Of a DNA stretch of 64,000 bases, positions 51,069 to 59,382 are shown one piece after another. Each line of letters begins with the position of its first letter. The first letter of the stretch is position 1. This DNA comes from Sphingobium ummariense RL-3 (GTDB lineage: Bacteria; Pseudomonadota; Alphaproteobacteria; Sphingomonadales; Sphingomonadaceae). A program made the position numbers and the translations under genes. The notes beneath the pieces are model-generated. The model was not told the origin of the DNA. It searched no databases and worked only from the letters and a program-made list of their open reading frames with translations. The DNA is taken from the NCBI RefSeq assembly GCF_000447205.1, contig NZ_AUWY01000120.1:1-64000 (forward strand). Reading direction: 5' to 3'.

Positions 51069-51260
51069 TCATCACCCTGGCTTATATATATGTAGAACCG
51101 GGGACGCACACGCGTCTAATTCCTTATCGGAAAGCCCCCGATAACCGGGAAGTATCGGATGGGCGGTTTGGAGACCCATGCCGCGATCTTATGATACGCC
51201 TGCAAAATAGGCATTGGACGTTTCTGCGATCCGGTCCATGATAACAGTCAAGCTGATATC
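51069..51260. promoter_or_regulatory. Divergent cupin/ferA region with two type A operators
   Basis: TCATCACCCTGGCTTATATAT at 51069-51089 and, reversed, AACAGTCAAGCTGATATC at 51243-51260 both match the shared element. The second is nearly identical, on the other strand, to the copy at 39306. One lies near each gene start, so both operons appear to be in the regulon. A weak B-like GGACGTTTC is at 51216-51224. Confidence 0.58.
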
Positions 51261-51278
51261 GAAGCGGGGAGGAGCGGA

Positions 51279-53435
51279 TTGTCCGAAGGCATTGAATCGC
51301 CCGACGGGAGCGATGTGGTGGCGGACCGGCAAAAGGCGGAAGCAGAGCCCCGCACGAGCCTGGCGCGGCTGCTGCGGCCGCGATCCGTAGCGATTGCCGG
51401 GGCGTCGCCCGATCCGGCCACCATGGGCGGCGTGATCCTCGCCAATTGCGAGCGCTTCGGCTTTTCCGGCGATATCCATCTGATCAGCCCGACCCGCGAT
51501 GAGATCAACGGGCTGCGATGTGTCCGTTCCGTGGACGATCTGCCGGAGGGGGTGGACGCGCTGGTGCTGAACGTACCGCGCGCCGCGATCCTGCCGGCGG
51601 TCGAGGCAGCGGCAAGGCGCGGCGTGGGCGGGGCGATCATCTTCGCCTCCGGCTTTGCGGAGGGCGGCGCGCAGGGACGGCGTGAGCAGGATCGCATCGC
51701 GGCGATCTGCCGCGAGGCGGGCATGGCGCTGATGGGGCCTAACTGCATGGGCTATGTGAACTATGGCGACGGCATGGCGCTGACGTTCGAGCCGGCGCAT
51801 CCGCAGCCGCTGGGCACGCGTCGCAGCGTGGCGGTGGTGGCGCAGAGCGGCGCCATGGCCTCCAGCATCCGGGCGGCGATGCAGGGCCGCGGCATATCGG
51901 TGAGGCTCCAGGCGGCGACCGGCAACGAGGCTGTGGTGCGCGCCAGCGACATGATCGATTTCATCGTCGAGGACGGAACGGCCAATGCCATCGCGCTCTA
52001 TTGCGAGCAGGTGCGCGAGCCGGCGGCGTTCCTGGCGGCGGTCTGCCGCGCGCGCGCAGCCGGGGTACCGGTGGTGATGCTGCACCCCGGCCGCAGCAAG
52101 CGGGGGCAGGAGGCTGCCCAGTCCCACACCGGGGCGATGGTCGGCGACTATGCCCTGATGCGCGTCACGGTCGAGAATGAAGCCGTGGTGATGGTCGACA
52201 CGATGGATGAGCTGTTCGATGCCGTAGCGATCCTCCATCGCTTTCCAAAGCCGGTTCCCGGCGATCTGGGCGTCATTACCAATTCGGGCGCGCTGCGCGG
52301 CACCGCCTTCGATTTCGCCGAGGACATCGGCCTGCCGATCGCCAACGTGTCGAAGGAGACTCTAGAGCGGCTGGCTGCCCTGCTGCCCGAAGGCATGGAG
52401 ATCGACAATCCGCTCGACGTCGGCACGACGGGCTTTGCCAAGGCCGATATCTTCGGCCTGGCGACCGCGGCGATGCTGGCGGACCCGGCGGTGAGCGGCG
52501 TGCTGCTCCCCATGGCTGGCGGCGGGCCGATGCAGCAGCGGGCGAAGGCGGAGGCGATCATCCCGGAGGCGCTGGGATCAGCGAAGCCGGTGGTCGTCGC
52601 GATCACCGGCGACGTCTCTCCGCTCGATCCCGATTTCGTCGCGGCGATGCGGGACAGCGAGACGCCGCTGTTCCGCTCGCCCGAAAGAGCCATGCGCGCC
52701 TTTGGCGCGGTGCGGCGCTATGCCGCCGCACTGGAGGGCGCGCGCGATCGCACGCCACCCGCCGCTGGCCTGACCGGCTGGGACGAGGGAGGCGTGAAGC
52801 CCGAATATCTTGGCAAGGCGTTCCTGCGGAGCATCGGCGTGCGCGTGCCCGAAGGCACCCTCGCGACGACGGCGGATGAAGGGGTTCGCATTGCGACGGA
52901 CATCGGCTTTCCCGTGGTGCTCAAGGCGCAGGCGGCCGCGTTGAGTCACAAGAGCGACGTCGGCGGCGTGTTGCTGAACATCGGGGGCGAGACGGCGCTT
53001 CGCGAAGCCTGGGACAGGCTGCTAGCCAATCTCGACGGCGCCCCAATTGACGGTGTGCTCGTGGAGCGGATGTCCGTGCCCGGGCTGGAGCTGGTGGTGG
53101 GTGCTCGTCATCATCCCGAGTGGGGTCCGTCCGTGATGGTCGGCCTTGGCGGCGTGCTGATCGAGGCGCTGGACGCCGCCGAACTGCTGCCGGCGGACAT
53201 TTCCCATGCGCGGGCGGTACAGCGCATCCTGTCCCTGCGCGGCGCGAAGCTGCTGGGCGCGTTCCGCGGCCGTCCTCCCCGCGACATCGATGCCGTGGCC
53301 GATGTCGTGGTGAAGGTCGGCGCGGCGATGCGTGCCGGCCTTGGAATTCAGGAAATCGACATCAACCCGCTGATGGTGCTGGCGGAAGGCGAGGGCGCAG
53401 TCGCGCTCGACGCGCTGATCGTCACCGACGCATAA
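51279..53435 (+). CDS. ferA: ADP-forming acyl-CoA synthetase, feruloyl-CoA synthetase (FerA)-like
   Basis: This 718-residue protein is built like ADP-forming acetyl/acyl-CoA synthetases. The CoA-binding domain is at about 25-150 (RPRSVAIAGASPDPATMGG). The ligase domain carries the phosphorylated histidine in QSHTGAMVGDYALM (about residue 283). The C-terminal ATP-grasp domain runs from about 505 (YLGKAFLRSIGVRVPEGT, VVLKAQAAALSHKSDVGGV). Sphingomonad FerA, which activates ferulate and other hydroxycinnamates, is of this type, and the next gene is FerB-like. The start is a TTG with GGGGAGGAG upstream. Assignment to ferulate is by context and family, not proof. Confidence 0.83.
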   Translation: MSEGIESPDGSDVVADRQKAEAEPRTSLARLLRPRSVAIAGASPDPATMGGVILANCERFGFSGDIHLISPTRDEINGLRCVRSVDDLPEGVDALVLNVPRAAILPAVEAAARRGVGGAIIFASGFAEGGAQGRREQDRIAAICREAGMALMGPNCMGYVNYGDGMALTFEPAHPQPLGTRRSVAVVAQSGAMASSIRAAMQGRGISVRLQAATGNEAVVRASDMIDFIVEDGTANAIALYCEQVREPAAFLAAVCRARAAGVPVVMLHPGRSKRGQEAAQSHTGAMVGDYALMRVTVENEAVVMVDTMDELFDAVAILHRFPKPVPGDLGVITNSGALRGTAFDFAEDIGLPIANVSKETLERLAALLPEGMEIDNPLDVGTTGFAKADIFGLATAAMLADPAVSGVLLPMAGGGPMQQRAKAEAIIPEALGSAKPVVVAITGDVSPLDPDFVAAMRDSETPLFRSPERAMRAFGAVRRYAAALEGARDRTPPAAGLTGWDEGGVKPEYLGKAFLRSIGVRVPEGTLATTADEGVRIATDIGFPVVLKAQAAALSHKSDVGGVLLNIGGETALREAWDRLLANLDGAPIDGVLVERMSVPGLELVVGARHHPEWGPSVMVGLGGVLIEALDAAELLPADISHARAVQRILSLRGAKLLGAFRGRPPRDIDAVADVVVKVGAAMRAGLGIQEIDINPLMVLAEGEGAVALDALIVTDA

Positions 53436-53449
53436 TCGAGAGGCAAGAC

Positions 53450-54313
53450 ATGGAAACGACGATGGAAGCGACCGAGAACAAGCCTGTGCCCGGTGGAAAC
53501 AATGTGCTGGTGGAATTCGAGGACGGCATCGCCTGGGTGCACCTCAACCGTCCGGAAAAGCGCAATGCGATGAGCATCGAGCTGGCGCGCGAGATGAATC
53601 AGGTGCTCGACGCGCTGGAGGTGGATGACCGCGCGGGCGTCATCGTCCTGACGGGCAAGGGGGACGCCTTTTCCGCCGGCATGGACCTTCAGGGCTTTTT
53701 CCGCGCATCCGATGCGGTCAGCGATGTCGAGCGGCACCGTGCCTATCGCGAAACGCGCGCCTGGCAGTGGCGCACGCTGATGTTCTACGCCAAGCCAACC
53801 ATCGCCATGGTGAACGGCTGGTGCTTCGGCGGCGCCTTCACCCCCCTGATCTGCTGCGACCTCGCGATCACGGACGAGGACGCGACCTTCGGCCTGTCGG
53901 AGATCAACTGGGGCATCATCCCGGGCGGTGTCGTCTCCAAGGCGATCTCGACCCTGATGGGCGATCGCGAGGCGATGTACTATGTCATGACCGGCGAGAA
54001 GTTCGACGGCCGCCGGGCCAAGGAGCTGGGGCTGGTCAATGAGGCGGTTCCGGGGGCTGCGCTGAAGGAGCGTACCCGCACACTGGCGAAGGTGCTGCTG
54101 GAAAAGAACCCGACGACGCTGCGCCAGGCGCGCATGGCTTATAAATATGCGCGCGAGATGGACTGGGAGCTGGCCGCCGAATATCTGACGGCGAAGGGCG
54201 ACCAGACCACCTTCGTCGATCGCGAGAAGGGCCGCGAGAAGGGCATGAAGCAGTTCCTCGACGAGAAGACCTACAAGCCCGGTCACGGCACCTACCGCCG
54301 CGACGAGGAGTAA
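53450..54313 (+). CDS. ferB: Hydroxycinnamoyl-CoA hydratase/lyase (FerB/Ech-like)
   Basis: This is a 287-residue crotonase-fold enzyme. It has VHLNRPEKRNAMSIELAREM, GDAFSAGMDLQGFF, MVNGWCFGGAFTPLICCDLAI (oxyanion hole) and FGLSEINWGIIPGG with E151, the catalytic glutamate position of feruloyl-CoA hydratase/lyase. It should hydrate feruloyl-CoA or p-coumaroyl-CoA and split off acetyl-CoA, giving vanillin or 4-hydroxybenzaldehyde. The ATG at 53450 has GAGAGG upstream. It follows ferA by 14 nt and precedes a carboxymuconolactone-decarboxylase-family gene by 4 nt. Confidence 0.87.
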   Translation: METTMEATENKPVPGGNNVLVEFEDGIAWVHLNRPEKRNAMSIELAREMNQVLDALEVDDRAGVIVLTGKGDAFSAGMDLQGFFRASDAVSDVERHRAYRETRAWQWRTLMFYAKPTIAMVNGWCFGGAFTPLICCDLAITDEDATFGLSEINWGIIPGGVVSKAISTLMGDREAMYYVMTGEKFDGRRAKELGLVNEAVPGAALKERTRTLAKVLLEKNPTTLRQARMAYKYAREMDWELAAEYLTAKGDQTTFVDREKGREKGMKQFLDEKTYKPGHGTYRRDEE

Positions 54314-54317
54314 GCCA

Positions 54318-54653
54318 GTGAAGCGACCAAGCGCAGCCAGTGGCGACGAACTTGCCAGCGTGGTTCCCGCCTTCGTCGAGATGACGGACAGGGTGCTCTA
54401 CGGCGAGGTATGGGAGCGCGAGGGCCTGTCCAGGCGCGACCGCTCCCTCCTCACCGTGGCGGCGCTGATGACCGCCAACCGGCACCAGCAGCTCGAGGCG
54501 CATCTGGGCCTGGCGCTCAAGAACGGGCTGACGGTCGAGGAACTGGGGGAAGCGCTGCTGCACCTTGCCTTCTATGCCTCGTGGCCGGCCTCGGTGACGG
54601 CTTCGCGCATGCTGTTCGATATCGTGAAGAAGCGGGAGGCGGAACAGGGCTGA
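54318..54653 (+). CDS. Carboxymuconolactone decarboxylase family protein
   Basis: This 111-residue AhpD/CMD-fold protein starts with GTG (KRPSAASGDELASVVPAF) and has GEVWEREGLSRRDRSLLTVA and EAHLGLALKNGLTVEELGEALLH. The family histidine is present. It is the close relative of the gene at 41468, with the same start codon type and N-terminus. It is third in the ferA-ferB operon. A decarboxylase role in ferulate catabolism is not standard, so its presence suggests an additional branch or a protective redox role. Confidence 0.82.
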   Translation: MKRPSAASGDELASVVPAFVEMTDRVLYGEVWEREGLSRRDRSLLTVAALMTANRHQQLEAHLGLALKNGLTVEELGEALLHLAFYASWPASVTASRMLFDIVKKREAEQG

Positions 54654-54686
54654 GCCGTCAGCCCGGCGATCCGCCGCGAGAGGCCA

Positions 54687-54716
54687 CCACGCCGGGCGGG
54701 CGCGCCCCCGGCGTGG
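54687..54716. terminator. Bidirectional hairpin between convergent genes
   Basis: CCACGCCGGG and CCCGGCGTGG form a perfect 10-bp stem around a 10-nt loop, between the decarboxylase-family gene and the GMC oxidoreductase. There is no T tract, so termination is plausible but not certain. Confidence 0.5.
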
Positions 54717-54735
54717 GACTCGCGTCCTTCGCGCG

Positions 54736-56346
54736 TCAGTCGGCCTTGGCCAATGGCGGGAGTCCGCGGATCAGGTCCGATGCGCGCTCGGCGATCATGA
54801 TGACCGCCGCATTGATGTTCGCGCCGGGGATGGTCGGCATGACCGATGCGTCGACGACCCGCAGGCCCGCAACGCCCCGGACGCGCAGGTCGCTGTCGAC
54901 CACCGCCGCCGCGTCCCCGCCCATCCGGCAGGTGCCGGCGGGGTGTTGCGTGATCTTGAGGTTATGGCGGATGAAATCGTCGAGGTCCGTGCCCCTGCCG
55001 GGTGCGATCTCGGCATCCACCATGTCGCGAAGGGGCGGCTGGGCGAATATCCGGCGCACGGCCGAGATGCCTTCCCGGATGTCGGCGAAGTCGGCCGGCG
55101 TGGAAAGCAGATTGAGGTCGATGCGCGGCTTGTCCAGGGGATCGGCGGAGCGCAGCGTCACGGTCCCCCGGCTTTCGGGATGGAGCTGCATGACCATCAC
55201 GGAAAGGACGTGCGACTGGCGCGGCCCGAACGGATGCCAGAGCTTCGCGTCGAGCCGGACGGGCAGGAAGACGAGCTGGACGTCGGGGCGTTCCAGCTCG
55301 GGACGGTTGCGCAGCATCACGACGCCGCTGGTGATCTGGCTGGCGAAAGCGCCCTTGCCCGTCGCCGCCCAGCGCAGCACCGACAGCGCCGCCCGGTCGA
55401 CGCGCAGCGCGCGCAGGAATGTCGTCGGCTCGCGCGCGGCGAAGCTCATATAAACAAGCGGATGCTCGGACAGATCGCGTCCCACGCCTGGCGCGTCCAC
55501 CACCAGCGGAATGCCGTGATGCGCGAGCTCCGCCGCGGGGCCGATGCCGGACAGCATCAGCAGCTGGGGCGAATTATAGGCGCCGCCGCTCAGCACGACC
55601 TCCTTGCGCGCGCGGACGTGGGCGATCCGCCCGTCGCGCAGATAGTCCACGCCTGTGGCGCGGCCCTGCTCGACCGTGACGCGCGTCGCCTGCGCGTTGG
55701 AAAGCAGCGTCAGGTTGGACCGCTTCAGCGCGGGGTGCAGATAGGCGGCGGCGGTGCTGGCGCGGCGGCCCCGTCGGTCGACCGTGACCTCGCAGGGGGA
55801 GAAGCCCTCCTGCCGCGTCCCGCTCAGATCGTCGCTTTCCTCGAAGCCTGCGGCGAGGGTGGAGCGCCGGATCGGCTCGGTCAGCAGATGATCGCCCCGG
55901 ACCGGCGTCACGGCCAGCGGGCCGGCGTCGCCATGCCAGGGGCCGGCCCCCCGCCAGCTCGATTCCATGCGCCGGAAATAGGGGAGGACATCGGCATGGC
56001 TCCATCCCACCGCGCCCCGTTGCCGCCATTCGTCATAGTCCCGCGCATGGCCCCGCATGTAGATCATGCCGTTGACCGAGGAGCATCCGCCCAGCACGCG
56101 CCCGCGCGGCACGGGAAGCGAGCGGCCCGCGAGCTTCGCGTCCTGTTCACTAGCATAGCCCCAATCATAGGCCGGGTTGGCGGCAGCCATCATGAAGCCC
56201 AGCGGCATGCGGAACAGCCAGCTGTCGTCCCTCCCGCCGGCCTCCAGCAACAGGACCGAATCACGGCCGCTTTCGCTGAGCCGATGGGCGAGAACGCAGC
56301 CGGCAGAGCCGGCCCCGACGATCACATAGTCGAACTCCGCTTCCAT
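54736..56346 (-). CDS. GMC family FAD-dependent oxidoreductase (choline dehydrogenase-like)
   Basis: This is a 536-residue flavoprotein. YVIVGAGSAGCVLAHRLSE near the N-terminus binds FAD. GGCSSVNGMIYMRGHARDYD and LSGGAYNSPQLLMLSGIGP are GMC signatures 1 and 2. HPAGTCRMGGDAAAV, VVDASVMPTIPGANINAAV close the catalytic half. It oxidises a primary alcohol to an aldehyde and often feeds an aldehyde dehydrogenase such as the one divergent from it at 56541. GTG at 56355 is an alternative start. The substrate may be an aromatic alcohol. No signal peptide is seen. Confidence 0.9.
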   Translation of the reverse strand: MEAEFDYVIVGAGSAGCVLAHRLSESGRDSVLLLEAGGRDDSWLFRMPLGFMMAAANPAYDWGYASEQDAKLAGRSLPVPRGRVLGGCSSVNGMIYMRGHARDYDEWRQRGAVGWSHADVLPYFRRMESSWRGAGPWHGDAGPLAVTPVRGDHLLTEPIRRSTLAAGFEESDDLSGTRQEGFSPCEVTVDRRGRRASTAAAYLHPALKRSNLTLLSNAQATRVTVEQGRATGVDYLRDGRIAHVRARKEVVLSGGAYNSPQLLMLSGIGPAAELAHHGIPLVVDAPGVGRDLSEHPLVYMSFAAREPTTFLRALRVDRAALSVLRWAATGKGAFASQITSGVVMLRNRPELERPDVQLVFLPVRLDAKLWHPFGPRQSHVLSVMVMQLHPESRGTVTLRSADPLDKPRIDLNLLSTPADFADIREGISAVRRIFAQPPLRDMVDAEIAPGRGTDLDDFIRHNLKITQHPAGTCRMGGDAAAVVDSDLRVRGVAGLRVVDASVMPTIPGANINAAVIMIAERASDLIRGLPPLAKAD

Positions 56347-56487
56347 TTCAGGCACGCCCCGACTGCACGGCCGATCCGGCCCGTCTCTCCCCGATTTCCG
56401 TCATTTTCGTTCCATCCCGTTGATGGATTTCGTTCTGACATAGCAAATAGCATTCGACAAGATATAATGCCGTTGGTTATGATGCAT

Positions 56488-56510
56488 GTCGTTCGGCGTG
56501 GTTGAACGAC
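56488..56510. promoter_or_regulatory. Inverted repeat upstream of aldehyde dehydrogenase 2
   Basis: GTCGTTC at 56488-56494 and GAACGAC at 56504-56510 form a perfect 7-bp inverted repeat with a 9-bp spacer, 30 bp before the ATG at 56541. The arm GAACGAC relates to the B element and to the palindrome at 58122-58140. It is a likely operator. Confidence 0.5.
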
Positions 56511-56540
56511 GCCAGGGCAGAGGACGGAGAGGGACGGAAG

Positions 56541-58049
56541 ATGGCGAGCACGGCAATCTTGGATGGGCAGCAGGTGCCTTCGCTGGACCGGGCCCGGGCG
56601 TTTGCCGCGCAGAAGCACGCGCTCTTCATCGGCGGCCGATGGGTGGAACCGGTCGAAGGCCGCTCGTTCGATACCCACGATCCCGCCACCATGGCGCGCC
56701 TCGCCCAGGTGGCCGAGGCGCGGGAGGCCGATGTCGATGCTGCCGTGCGGGCAGCCCGCGGGGCGATGGACTGCTCCGACTGGCGCGACATGAAGCCGGC
56801 TGCGCGCGCGCGCCTGCTCAACCGCCTGGCCGATGCGCTGGAGGCGAACGCCGATGAATTCGCCGCGCTCGAGACGCTCGACAACGGCATGCCGCGCGGG
56901 GACGCGCGTTACTTCCATATTCCGCATGCAATCGAGACGCTGCGCTACAATGCCGGCTGGGCGACCAAGCTCAATGGCGAGACGATCGCGCTGTCCGGCA
57001 TGGGGGACTGGCACGCCTATACGCTGCGCGAGCCGGTAGGGGTGGTGGCGCAGATCGTTCCCTGGAACGCGCCGCTGGCTATGGCGGTCGCCAAGGTCGC
57101 ACCCGCGATCGCGGCGGGGTGCGCCGTGATCCTGAAGCCGGCGGAGGAAACGCCCCTCACGGCGCTGCGCCTCGCCCATCTCGTCGCGGAGGTCGGCTTT
57201 CCGGATGGTATCTTCAATCTGCTCACGGGCTTCGGCGAAGGCGCCGGCGCGGCGCTGACCGCGCATCCGGGGGTGGACAAGGTGACCTTCACCGGATCGA
57301 CGGAGGTGGGCCGCCTGATCCTTCGCGCCGCGGCGGGCAATTTCAAGCGCGTGACGCTGGAACTAGGCGGAAAGACGCCGGTGATCGTGCTGCCTGACGC
57401 CGATCCTGCGAGGGCGATCCAGGGCGCAGCGCGCTCCATCTTCACCAATGCCGGACAGGTCTGCAACGCCGGATCGCGCCTGTTCGTGCACGACCGGCTG
57501 TTCGACGAGGTCGTGGAGGGCGTCGCGCATATCGCCGACGCCATGAAGCTGGGTTCGGGCTTAGACGCGGACACGCAGATGGGGCCGGTCATCTCCGCCG
57601 CGCAGCGCGATCGGGTCCGCGGCTATGTCCGCCAGGGGATCGAGGCGGGGGCCGCATTGCAGGCGGGCAGCCGTGCTGTGGACGACGGCGGATATTTCGT
57701 CGCTCCCTCTGTCCTGACCGGCACCAGCGCGGAGATGGCGGTGCGGCGCGAGGAGATTTTCGGGCCGGTGCTGTGCGCCATGCCGTTCGGCGACGCGGAC
57801 CTCGACCGCATCGCCGCGGAGGCGAACGACACGGACTATGGGCTGGGCGCGGTGCTGTGGACCAACGATCTTTCCGCCGCCCATCGACTGGCGCGCCGGA
57901 TCAAGGCCGGCACGGTGCGCGTGAACGGCGGCGGGCTCGATCCCGCGCTGCCGTTCGGCGGCTTCAAGCAGTCCGGCTGGGGCCGGGAGAACGGCCGCGA
58001 GGGGATCGAGGCCTATACCGAGACCAAGGCGGTCGCGATCGCGATCTGA
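56541..58049 (+). CDS. NAD(P)-dependent aldehyde dehydrogenase (2 of 2)
   Basis: This 502-residue ALDH has IVPWNAPLAMAVAKVAPAI, FTGSTEVGRLILRAA, VTLELGGKTP with E274, NAGQVCNAGSRLF with C308, and EEIFGPVLCAMPF. It resembles betaine/benzaldehyde-type ALDHs and is about 27 residues longer than copy 1. The ATG at 56541 (GAGAGGGACGGAAG upstream) was preferred over one at 56502. It is divergent from the GMC oxidoreductase, so an alcohol-to-aldehyde-to-acid pair is likely. It is the first gene of the rightward run leading to the FAD monooxygenase. Confidence 0.9.
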   Translation: MASTAILDGQQVPSLDRARAFAAQKHALFIGGRWVEPVEGRSFDTHDPATMARLAQVAEAREADVDAAVRAARGAMDCSDWRDMKPAARARLLNRLADALEANADEFAALETLDNGMPRGDARYFHIPHAIETLRYNAGWATKLNGETIALSGMGDWHAYTLREPVGVVAQIVPWNAPLAMAVAKVAPAIAAGCAVILKPAEETPLTALRLAHLVAEVGFPDGIFNLLTGFGEGAGAALTAHPGVDKVTFTGSTEVGRLILRAAAGNFKRVTLELGGKTPVIVLPDADPARAIQGAARSIFTNAGQVCNAGSRLFVHDRLFDEVVEGVAHIADAMKLGSGLDADTQMGPVISAAQRDRVRGYVRQGIEAGAALQAGSRAVDDGGYFVAPSVLTGTSAEMAVRREEIFGPVLCAMPFGDADLDRIAAEANDTDYGLGAVLWTNDLSAAHRLARRIKAGTVRVNGGGLDPALPFGGFKQSGWGRENGREGIEAYTETKAVAIAI

Positions 58050-58121
58050 GCCGGACGGGGCAACGGGACAGGAACGGCAGACAGCGGATGGACAGGCAAT
58101 ATCTCTCGCGCTCGCCGATCG

Positions 58122-58140
58122 TGACGAATGTCGTTCGTCA
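58122..58140. promoter_or_regulatory. Perfect palindromic operator upstream of the FAD monooxygenase
   Basis: TGACGAATGTCGTTCGTCA: arms TGACGAA and TTCGTCA match exactly around a 5-bp centre. It lies 33 bp before the TTG start at 58174. The TTCG/CGAA arms recall IclR-type operators and the GTTC/GAAC arms at 56488. The regulator is not identified. Confidence 0.6.
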
Positions 58141-58173
58141 TGGCGACATCGCGCACAGGAGGAGGGGAAGGCT

Positions 58174-59382
58174 TTGAGAAACGACCCGGGGATTGGAATC
58201 GTAGGCGGGGGCATCGGCGGCTTGACGGCTGCGCTGGCGCTGCTGCGCAGGGGGTATGACGTCACGATCTTCGAGCAGGCGAGCCAGCTGCAGGAAGTCG
58301 GCGCAGGGCTGCAGATCAGCCCCAACGGTGTGCGCGTGCTGTTCGGCCTGGGGCTGGAGGAAGAGATCCGCAAGGTCTGCTTCGAGCCGGCGGGCAAGGA
58401 AATACGCCTGTGGAACACGGGCGACACATGGAAGCTGTTCGACCTGGGCGTCGAATCCCAGGCGCGCTACGGCTTTCCCTATATCACCATCCATCGCAAC
58501 GACCTGCACCAGATACTGGTCAGGGCCGTCGAGGCGGCCTCGCCCGGTGCGATCCGGCTCGACCACCGGTTCGTCGGGGTCGACCAGACCGGCGGAACCG
58601 TCCAGCTGTCGTTCCACGACAAGCCGCCGGCCAGCTTCGACGTGGTGATCGGTGCCGATGGCGTGCATTCGAAGATGCGAGAGATCCTGTTCGGATCGGG
58701 GCCCGCCCGGTTCACCGGCATCGTCGCCTGGCGAGGGGTGATCCCGGCCGAGTTGCTGCCGGATCGGCTGACGCGGCCGATCGGGACCAACTGGATCGGG
58801 CCGGGCGGCCACGTCATCCACTATCCGATCCGCCGTGGCGAGCTCATCAATTTTACCAGCGTGATCGAGCGGCAGGACTGGAAGACCGAATCCTGGACTT
58901 CGGCCGGCACCAACCAGGAATATCATGACGACTATCCGGGCTGGCACGCGGATGTGCACGCCTATATCGAGGCGATCCCGCAGCCTTTCAAATGGGCGCT
59001 GATCGCTCGTCCGCCGATGCAGGAATGGGTGCGTGGCCGCGTGGCGCTGCTGGGCGACGCCTGCCATCCCTCGCTGCCCTTCCTGGCGCAGGGCGCGGTG
59101 ATGGCCCTGGAGGATGCCTGCATTCTCGGCCGGGCGTTCGACGAATTCGATACCGTCGAGGAGGCGCTGGACCGCTATCAGAAGCTGCGCATCCCGCGGA
59201 CCACGCGCGCCGTCGAGGGCGCGATCGCGAACACAGAGCGGTTCCACAACCCGACGCTGGCCGACCCCAAGGGCGCGCAGATCTATGTCGACGAGCAATG
59301 GGCGGCCGACAAGGTGGTCGACCGCTACGAATGGCTGTTCGAATATGACGCCACCCGCGCTTCCATGGCTTCCGTCGCATGA
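58174..59382 (+). CDS. FAD-dependent aromatic monooxygenase (3-hydroxybenzoate 6-hydroxylase-like)
   Basis: This is a 402-residue class A flavoprotein monooxygenase. It has GIVGGGIGGLTAALALLRRG (FAD-binding GxGxxG), VVIGADGVHSKMREILF (DG motif) and RVALLGDACHPSLPFLAQGA (GD motif). It shows the pattern of salicylate/3-hydroxybenzoate hydroxylases. It would hydroxylate an aromatic acid with NAD(P)H and oxygen. The start is a TTG preceded by GGAGGGGAAGG. It overlaps the next hydrolase gene by 4 nt. A palindromic operator lies just upstream, so the promoter is probably its own. Confidence 0.87.
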   Translation: MRNDPGIGIVGGGIGGLTAALALLRRGYDVTIFEQASQLQEVGAGLQISPNGVRVLFGLGLEEEIRKVCFEPAGKEIRLWNTGDTWKLFDLGVESQARYGFPYITIHRNDLHQILVRAVEAASPGAIRLDHRFVGVDQTGGTVQLSFHDKPPASFDVVIGADGVHSKMREILFGSGPARFTGIVAWRGVIPAELLPDRLTRPIGTNWIGPGGHVIHYPIRRGELINFTSVIERQDWKTESWTSAGTNQEYHDDYPGWHADVHAYIEAIPQPFKWALIARPPMQEWVRGRVALLGDACHPSLPFLAQGAVMALEDACILGRAFDEFDTVEEALDRYQKLRIPRTTRAVEGAIANTERFHNPTLADPKGAQIYVDEQWAADKVVDRYEWLFEYDATRASMASVA

